From contig NC_092861.1 in NCBI RefSeq assembly GCF_032062135.1, positions 60,219,002 through 60,283,001 on the forward strand: a stretch of 64,000 bases of DNA, in the 5' to 3' direction. The notes beneath the pieces were generated by a model, which did not search any database, was not told the DNA's origin, and saw only the letters and a program-made list of their open reading frames with translations. The position numbers and the translations under genes were made by a program. This DNA is from Pyxicephalus adspersus. Its lineage: Eukaryota > Chordata > Amphibia > Anura > Pyxicephalidae. Below are positions 57,116 through 64,000 of this stretch, one piece after another. Every line of letters starts with the position of its first letter. Within the stretch, counting starts at the first letter, position 1.

Positions 57116-58505
57116 TGTCACAATTATATCTGTACTGGTAAAGGTGAAGCAACCTCTCTGAATTCAACATGTAATTTTTATAACAGCTTTACATTTTCAA
57201 CCTGATTCTTTCCTAATATTGCAACATAGGATAATAACCATGCATAAGAACTTTCCCACCTTAAGATATGGTATTGTTTTTCTGTTTTTTTTTTTTTTTT
57301 TCATTTCTGATTTTGATAATCTTTTTATTGTTTTCATTGTTTAAGGTAATATTTTATTTGCTCTTCTATATTGCAATTCCCTATTTTTGTTATATCTTTT
57401 AAAAATCCAATAAAAAGTTGCTCATAAAAATTGTATGATACAAATAAAATATTAACCATGATATCTTCTTAACATTTTTTAAAACCTGCTAAATACATAA
57501 AAGCCTCTGAGAAAATGATCAAGTACCTAGAGATAATGCTTCCATTGGTACAGTAAAGTAAGGAAACGTATGGGCATAAACCTTTGTCTGGCCTTTCATG
57601 CACCTGTGTTTTAGTTGCTACTAACTTTGTGTTGCCAAGGCAAAGTTTTTAGATTTGCAGAGTTTTTGTCCTTCAGCTTTTTGTGGTCTGGCATCCTGCT
57701 ACCCCATGTAAACATTACTTTGATTTGATTTACTGCTTATGTGATGTGTGTGAATGCTTGCTCTTCATCCTTCATAGTGATGAACAACGTCTTTTCAATA
57801 TGCAAAGGCTTCTAGAAATGCTGGCCAGTGACATGTGTCTGCAAGCCCTGGCTCATCATCTATACAAACATTGCCTTGTCAATTTCAGACCAAGAAGTAG
57901 TGAAAAGATTATATTCAGTAAACTGAGTTTGCCCCCAAATCCTGTTGAAAATCCTTCAGGATTGGAGTTGCAGCCTTGACCTTGATGTAAAAAATTTTAT
58001 TAGCGTATTCTCCAATATGTCGTCGTAGGAGAACATAAAATGGAAATAGAGAAAAAGAACAAAAAGGATATATGCGTGGGCTGTATAAGGTGATAGGCTG
58101 ATAATATGTTGTTTGGAAAATTACTGTGTTGTATTTGCAGCACTGAGTGTATAAAACAATAATTCCTATTCACTTATAACACTCAAGAACATAACAACAT
58201 AAAATTAAATTAATTTATAATTGCAAGTGGGGAAACTGATTTTTAGTGAAAAGAAGGCAGCAGAAATAAAGTTATGACATTATAGCTTTCACTGCATTGC
58301 AGTACTTTCAGTGTGTTTCTGCCATACTGCTTCATAATTCATTAATGCAGAAAGAAGTGTCCAATTCTAAAATAAAAACAACACGTAATAACAAAAGTAA
58401 AAACAAAAAGTAACATGTTGTAAGAGAAAGACATATCCTGTCATTGCTTGTCATTTCTCAGGCTATTGTAGTGATCCTCTGTATTCTTTACTTAGTGAGT
58501 CATTG
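57116..58505. other. Intergenic stretch with one possible exon
   Basis: Only 57774-57979 stands out as a possible coding piece. The remainder is AT-rich. Confidence 0.45.
57774..57979 (+). other. Open stretch after an acceptor-like site, unrecognised
   Basis: After a pyrimidine-rich ttcatccttcatag, an open frame reads DEQRLFNMQRLLEMLASDMC, ALAHHLYKHCLVNF and SLPPNPVENPSGLELQP to a TGA. Its composition is protein-like, but I recognise no family and see no partner exon or polyadenylation signal close by. Could be a terminal exon, a LINE relic or chance. Confidence 0.25.
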
Positions 58506-58712
58506 AGACTGATTTATTAAAGCTCTCCAAGGCTAGAGAAGAGACACTTTCATCAGTAAACCTGGGTGATCCAGCAAACCTAGAACGGATTTCTTAAAGT
58601 CATTTGCTATTTGTAAGGAAATTTTTTAAAATCCATGACAAGATCCTTTCCAGGTTTACTGATGAAAGTGTATCTTCTCAAGTATTGGAGAACTTAATCA
58701 GACTTATTGTCT
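58506..58712. mobile_element. Foldback MITE, copy 5
   Basis: Starts GACTGATTTATTAAAGCTCT; the right half has lost some outer sequence (GGAGAACTTAATCAGAC). Confidence 0.8.
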
Positions 58713-59712
58713 CCAAATATAAAGATGGGAAACTAACGGTGAAAACTTTTTTGGCATTCATCAATAATGAGAAGAAATTGATGTCGTTATCTAGTCTGAT
58801 TCTAAGGTAATAAGAAATGGAATTTTAGCCAATGTTAACCCTCAAATTATTATCTGTGTCCTTTTGAAGCTCCAGAACTTTGAAACACACACACATATCC
58901 TTTCTACATCCACCTGTCTCTGTAATCCCTGATGCACCTACCTGTCATCTATATCCTTTATACACTCTCCTGTCTCCAGCACAGCACACACCTCACCCCT
59001 CCTTACCACACACTTTCTTCCACCTCTCCCTAACCTTTTTCCCAGGTGTCCTCCTAAAAAAGACTTTGGTCTAAAAAATTACTTAATTAGGTAGGCACTG
59101 CAGTGGTTTTGGCTCTAAACAATCCTGGCTGGGTATCAAACTGTGACTGTTGTGCCAGGATTCAGGGGACCGTGGGAGGCTTATTGTGGAACTTAGATTG
59201 TGCCTGACCTGGACTCTATCCAATGCTGCAAAAAGGTCGCATGGTGATATTTATACCCCTTCTGGTAATCACAGTTTTCAGTCTATGAATTCTACTTTTT
59301 TTGTGTGTGAAGACCATCCAAAAAATGACATCTCCGTCTAGGACTTCCCTATCACAGTGAGTAATACCACTGCAGTTATATATAGAAAGGAAGAGACAAG
59401 AAAAAGGCAGGGTTTTTTGTTGGCAAAAATATATTTCGTACTTGCTTCTATGGTATCATAGGTAAGTATTTGATTACAAAAAGTATATGTATCACAAAAG
59501 GTAGTCCGCTGCTTCTGGTAGAGTTTTGGACTCAATAGTATATAATAAACCCCTAAAATACAGTTATGCCTCATTAATATTGGGAAAGATCACTGGTCTC
59601 TGGTCCCGACTCATTTCACCCTTATAGGCTTCCTCAGAGGAAAATGAGACACCAAAGATATAGCTGGTACAAGAAAAGTAAATAAAAAGGCTGTCTAAAG
59701 ATTATAAAGGAT
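58713..59712. other. Intergenic stretch
   Basis: A pyrimidine-rich patch lies near 58880-59040. A TCATTTCACCCTTATAGGCT segment near 59609 resembles words at 9028 and 27307. Confidence 0.45.
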
Positions 59713-59728
59713 AGAAAGTGTTGTGTTC
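59713..59728. repeat. Left target-site duplication of U2-headed element
   Basis: AGAAAGTGTTGTGTTC; matches 60678-60693 with two G/A differences. Confidence 0.75.
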
Positions 59729-60677
59729 ATCGCTTCCCAGTCTTTTGGCTAAGATGGAGTGTAATACCTAATCCTTCCAGTGTGCAGGAGAGGAATGTCG
59801 CTGAAGTCCTGGCTAGAATACAGTGGACTAGTACACCTGCTAGGATGGACTGCTAGATGGTGATGCTCTGTAAGGGGCCGCCCTATGCTAATTCCTTTGG
59901 TTAGCGTCCACCAGAGAGAGGCATGGGGCCTGCCCTGATAAGGAGCTCCCAGATAGTGATTTGTCCCGCTGGTTGGAGCGGGGAACCCTTGGTCTGGCTA
60001 TCAGGTCTTGAGAGCGGGCCGAATCTCGCTTAGTGTCGTCCCCCTGGAGTGGCGAACCAGGCGTACCGTAAAATCACTTTGGGCGTGGTGATGTAATGTA
60101 CACAGGGAAACCACATGCTGATTTAGCACTCGCTTTCATTCTGCATTAGCTGCGGCTAGTGCAGATGGGCAATTTTTTATCCTTGCCCAGTGTGTTATGC
60201 ACTGAGCACTTTTTCTTTATGTATTTTTCTGTTGTCACTGTCACAGGTGTGGTATTTATGTGCCACTTTTGATGGATGGTGTTATTCCCCTAGGGGCTAG
60301 CCCTAACATCTTGGGAAGTACTTTGGCCTTATCGTCAGGTACTCTCCCTTAATGGGAGTCTCTCTTTGGGAGAGCTCCCAGCCTAGCATCTGTTGGGACT
60401 GCCTATGCAGTCCCATAAAGAAAAGGACCCCATCTGACTTCGGCCAGACGGGCTAGTAGGTCCACTCTGACTTCGGCTGGGTGGCCTTAGTACCCAGCCC
60501 CGTCGGAAGCCTCGCTCTGGGGGGTCTGGGGAAATAGGGTGTCCCTTCCTCTTTAGAGGAGGGATCACAATAGTACCCCAGTGCACGTTTTTTGTGAGGT
60601 GTTTTTGTACTTACAATTTTTTGCCGAGCACAGGGTTTTTGTTTAGTGGATCACGTTATGCGAGATTCGATAAAGAA
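59729..60677 (+). mobile_element. Retroelement with a U2 snRNA-derived head
   Basis: Starts ATCGCTTCCCAGTCTTTTGG then CTAAGATGGAGTGTAATA, aligning from base 1 with U2 snRNA (which begins AUCGCUUCUCGGCCUUUUGG) for about 45-50 bp with scattered, mostly transition, differences. The GUAGUA branch-site word is GTAATA here. After about 59780 the sequence is no longer U2: a 0.9-kb GC-richer body with hairpins (CCCGCT...AGCGGG at 59965-59981; GGGACTGC...GCAGTCCC at 60395-60414) and a TCTGACTTCGG repeat (60432, 60466). It ends in GATAAAGA, and 16-bp duplications flank it, as for LINE-mobilised DNA. No ORF. It resembles snRNA-headed SINEs (SINEU) or a truncated U2-targeting LINE. Confidence 0.75.
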
Positions 60678-60693
60678 AGAAAGTATTGTATTC
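60678..60693. repeat. Right target-site duplication of U2-headed element
   Basis: AGAAAGTATTGTATTC, partner of 59713-59728. Confidence 0.75.
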
Positions 60694-60933
60694 AAACATG
60701 ATATTACATAGTATTAGTACTTATGTTACCTAAGTACCTATGTTACTATAGGAGCAATTACTAAATAGATTTTTTCCAATAAAAAACGCTGCCTTTACTA
60801 GTCTCAGGGGTTGGCAGATCCTTACATTACTGAGAGAAAGAGAAAACCACTCTAGCTCCAATTCTACATTTAAAGTGAAAAAAAAAACGGGATTCAAAAA
60901 CTGCTGTGTAAATGTTAGTGACAGACAGACTAT

Positions 60934-60938
<5 letters not shown>

Positions 60939-60970
<32 letters not shown>
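60939..60970. repeat. AT microsatellite
   Basis: About sixteen AT units. Confidence 0.95.
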
Positions 60971-60975
<5 letters not shown>

Positions 60976-63797
60976 ACACTTACACAAGTTAAGAAGTTGG
61001 GGCCCAATACATAATTCCATCTGCAGATGGGGTTCCACAGGAATCAGTTTGAAAACTACCAGCTCTTCCACTAAATAGAAACATTTTAGACCAATATAGG
61101 TCCACTTTATTAGGTTTTCAGTTTGACTTTTTTTTTTATATATTTTATATATTACCTAGATGATAATGAGTTATAATTAAAATATTCAAAGCACACATAT
61201 AAAGCCCAAAATGCTAACATTTCATTTGTTGAAGCTAATGGGTGTGAAGCCTTATAATACACATTTATGGTTCTGAGGGTGAATGTGCCTCTAATGAATA
61301 TGCACAGTCAATCTCACAATAGATCCACAGAAGACTCTTGTTCATCTAATGTTTTTCCATTACATTACTAGATTAGGGAAAGGTTATGTTTATTAATTAC
61401 ATGGGTCATGCGTTACTTATTCGTTCTTTAATTTATTTTTTAGCAGAAGTAAATAGTATTCAAGCATATAAGGAAATACATGCTGCCGATTATTGGAAAC
61501 ATAAGTCAACAATGCTAAGAAATGGTATTTTCATCTATGAAGGAGAAAAACAACTTTGCAGAATGGTGTAATAGTCATCCAGTTGAATGTTCTATTCTTA
61601 TCTTATAAGCTAAAATAGAAAAAAATTTGGCCAATTACACAGCTAATGAGATACTAGCTGTGCGATTCAGAGCTCCATGGAGATGATTCTCTCTATAGAA
61701 AGCTGAGCAGAAACTTAAAAAGGCCAGTAAAATATACTGAAAAATACCCATATACACACAATGATGGATCATTGCTGTAAAAAAAATACAAATTTCTACT
61801 GGACTCATCTTTTCATCTTATTTAAAGAATGTAACAGTATAGTTATTCAATCACATTAGTCCCTTATTCTCACAGATGGCGACATATGTAGTCATAGGGA
61901 GCCCGCCTACCTTAACCATAGCTTGCCCTAGTAGCAACCACTTATTTACCTTTAGCAAATACTTACCCCAGAATAAATCAGATGGTAGGGGGTTGCCATG
62001 GGTTTGATAAGTACTTGTCATTAGGGTTAGCTAGGGCTAATGCAGTTGCCCAGCCACCCTATAGACGTGCTAGTAGAAATTTCAGTTTAAAAGGGCTGAC
62101 TAATGTGAAAAAAGCTACCAAATCTATTTGTTTCACTTGAAGTTTCCCCACAGAATAGTAAATAGTTCCATATGTTGTGAGTTTTTAAAAGGGAGTTAAA
62201 TAAGCACTGTCTCTACAAAATAGGCTGTAATTAAAAGAAACTCCTGGATATTCACATTTGTGTGTTGTGTATAGAAGTTGTGCAGTCATTAGAAGCACCA
62301 TTGGTCACTGGGATAAAAAAACAAAAACAAAACTCCAGGAAGTGATCTGCTGCATTCCTGTCCTGCCAAAGCCCTCAGTCCAAACATGTTAAACTGTGCT
62401 AATGTTATTAGTATTCAAAGGTTTGTGCGAGACCAGGTATTCCACAAAATCTCTGAATTTGCAGGAATAGAATTTCTTTTAAATTTTTGGAGTGTTGATG
62501 CTGGAAGAGGTCCCAGATCATTACAGGTGGCCAAACCTGGGTGCATTATCCCCAATCACTACAATATTAAAAACAATTTCCCTAGCCCTAAAAGTCAGGA
62601 TCACTAAGGGACAGCAATGGGAAATATCTCTTGGATTTCATGCCAAGAAGTGAGGCCATGAATTGGAAGCTAACAATAGATCCTGAAAACCCTGAAGTAC
62701 ATCTAAAATGCTGTATATGGAACAAGGTTTAAAGATAAGGAATGAGGACATGGCTAGGGGAATGGGACGAGAGCTGGTATAATTAGGGCATGTATGCAGT
62801 TTTTTTAACCACTATTACCCAAGTATATGATACATAATTTTCTTGCAATAAACTTTTCATATTACGAGCAATCTATTACATGAAAAAACATTTCGCTCAA
62901 AAAAATGTTATATTAAAGAGCACAATTACACTGATAAAAAGTCATGAGTATATTTATATATATTAAATTTTGTGTTCTCAGTTCCATTGTTCTATGTGGA
63001 GAATTTTCTTTAATAGAGCTATAAGTGACATTATAGACTTATAAATGAAGCTTCTGTTTTTTAGAGAAAACTGTTTTTTTTTTTTAATTTATCAGTCAAG
63101 AACAAAGGTCTCAAAACCTGACTTTCATTTAGCTATGTTACAAGCTCACATCTTGAACAATTGTGTATCTAAAAAAGAAAAGGTATTTAAAAAAGGTAAA
63201 TTGCTAATTAAAAAATATATAGGTAACACTTGCTATGAGAATATATATTTTACTAAAGCTAACAATGTACTTCTAGTACCATAGAAGCTTTTTATTAAGA
63301 GATTTTTTTTTGCATTAAAATATCATATTGATAGTGTATATGCCTTTCATTTAACAAAGCAGTCTTTTCCTTTTTCATAGTCTTTTGGCTTATATACCAG
63401 TGTTTCTCTTCAATATTCACTTCAGGACATACAGTTACGAGTGGGACGAAAGAAGACAGTGCGTCAAGAAATTTATTGGACAAAATTGTGTAGTGTTGAT
63501 ACCCACTGCCTTAGTCACAGCTCTATGTATTGCTGAGTGGTCTTATGGGCCAAGATTGGGCATGCACGCCCTTGCTAAAATGTTCTGCTACATGTGCTTG
63601 CATGGCCAGTTGCCTGTTCTGACCTCCAGTGATACTGTCCTGTTCTTCTGGAGGGTTGGGAGTGTGCATAGTTCTGGTATTGGTCATTTTGTGAAATGAC
63701 CCAACATTGTGCAGCCAGGCTGGGTCTCTCTAACTCCACAGGAAGCCTTGGTCAACTTCCTCCCTGGGGTGGTTCCGTAAGGGGTAAGGCCATGTAT
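60971..63797. other. Intergenic stretch, unassigned
   Basis: AT-rich; no ORF or repeat I can name. A 104-codon open frame at 63385-63699 has no family match. Confidence 0.45.
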
Positions 63798-64000
63798 TAT
63801 TACACAGTATTTATATAGCGCGGTCATATTACGCACCACCTTGCAAAGTCCATAGTCATCTCACTAGCTGTCCCTTAAAGGGGCTCACAATCCCTATCAT
63901 AGTCATATTTCATGCCCTATTTAATGTACAGCACTGCGTAATATGTTGGTGCTATATAAATCCTAATTATTATTATTAATAATAATAATAATAATAATAA
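63798..64000. repeat. ACGCAGCGCTGTACA repeat, near full length, cut by window end
   Basis: TTTATATAGCGCGGTCATAT at the left is mirrored by ATATGTTGGTGCTATATAAA at the right, so the unit is an imperfect inverted repeat with AAT/TTA tails. The interior has GGGGCTCACAATCCCTATC. The tail runs off the window. Confidence 0.82.

Noticed and set aside
58604..58810. 68-codon frame with a donor-like end
   Set aside because: Its first half is MITE copy 5; the second half has no independent support.
59729..59780. Functional U2 snRNA gene
   Set aside because: Only about the first 50 bp match; the Sm site and 3' stem-loops are absent and the branch-site word is changed.
63385..63699. 104-codon frame with a Kunitz-like YSYEWDERRQCVKKFIGQNC stretch
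   Set aside because: Only a short resemblance; the cysteine spacing of a Kunitz domain is absent afterwards, and the rest has no family character. Treated as chance.

Overview
The window is vertebrate nuclear DNA, almost certainly from a frog. It carries one recognisable protein-coding gene, the 3' five-sixths of a chloride channel of the CLC-2 type (CLCN2), on the + strand. The assignment rests on exon-by-exon agreement with vertebrate ClC-2: the GSGIP, GKEGP and GAFMP pore motifs, both CBS regions and the C-terminal SPSDSED-K tail. The frog call is an inference from the repeats (CR1 and L2 LINEs, several Tc1 lineages, tRNA-type SINEs, foldback MITEs with a GCCTGATTTATTAAAGC end), which I recognise as typical of ranoid and other neobatrachian genomes.

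Layout. 1-811 is upstream intron; the promoter and about the first three exons (N-terminus, start of the membrane domain) lie outside the window. 812-44928 holds 21 coding exons with compatible phases, about 768 codons plus a TGA stop, with no frameshift or internal stop. 44929 to about 45470 is the 3' UTR with an AATAAA signal. The membrane domain is in exons 1-12 (812-21908), CBS1 in exons 13-14 (29635-36111), the inter-CBS linker in exons 15-18 (36369-38943), and CBS2 plus the C-terminus in exons 19-21 (40989-44928). Introns range from 74 bp to 7.7 kb. The largest (21909-29634) is swollen by a SINE, an L2-type LINE, a Tc1 element and a foldback element. Two assembly gaps (13194-13664 and 37556-37659) fall in introns and cost no exon.

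From about 45.5 kb to the end I see no second gene I can name. This part is repeat-rich: a CR1 fragment, a deleted Tc1-type element, a second Tc1-like element with clear inverted ends, a mariner-like transposase remnant of a type mainly known from invertebrates, two more foldback MITEs, a SINE/MITE-like 'ACGCAGCGCTGTACA' repeat, and a 0.95-kb element at 59729-60677 whose 5' end matches the start of U2 snRNA and which has imperfect 16-bp target-site duplications.

The items most worth a second look are the U2-headed retroelement, the weak CLCN2 donor at 36478 that sits 19 bp before a perfect donor preceded by an in-frame stop, the mariner-like remnant, and the family of related long foldback elements. 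Homology statements come from remembered family motifs; no search was run.
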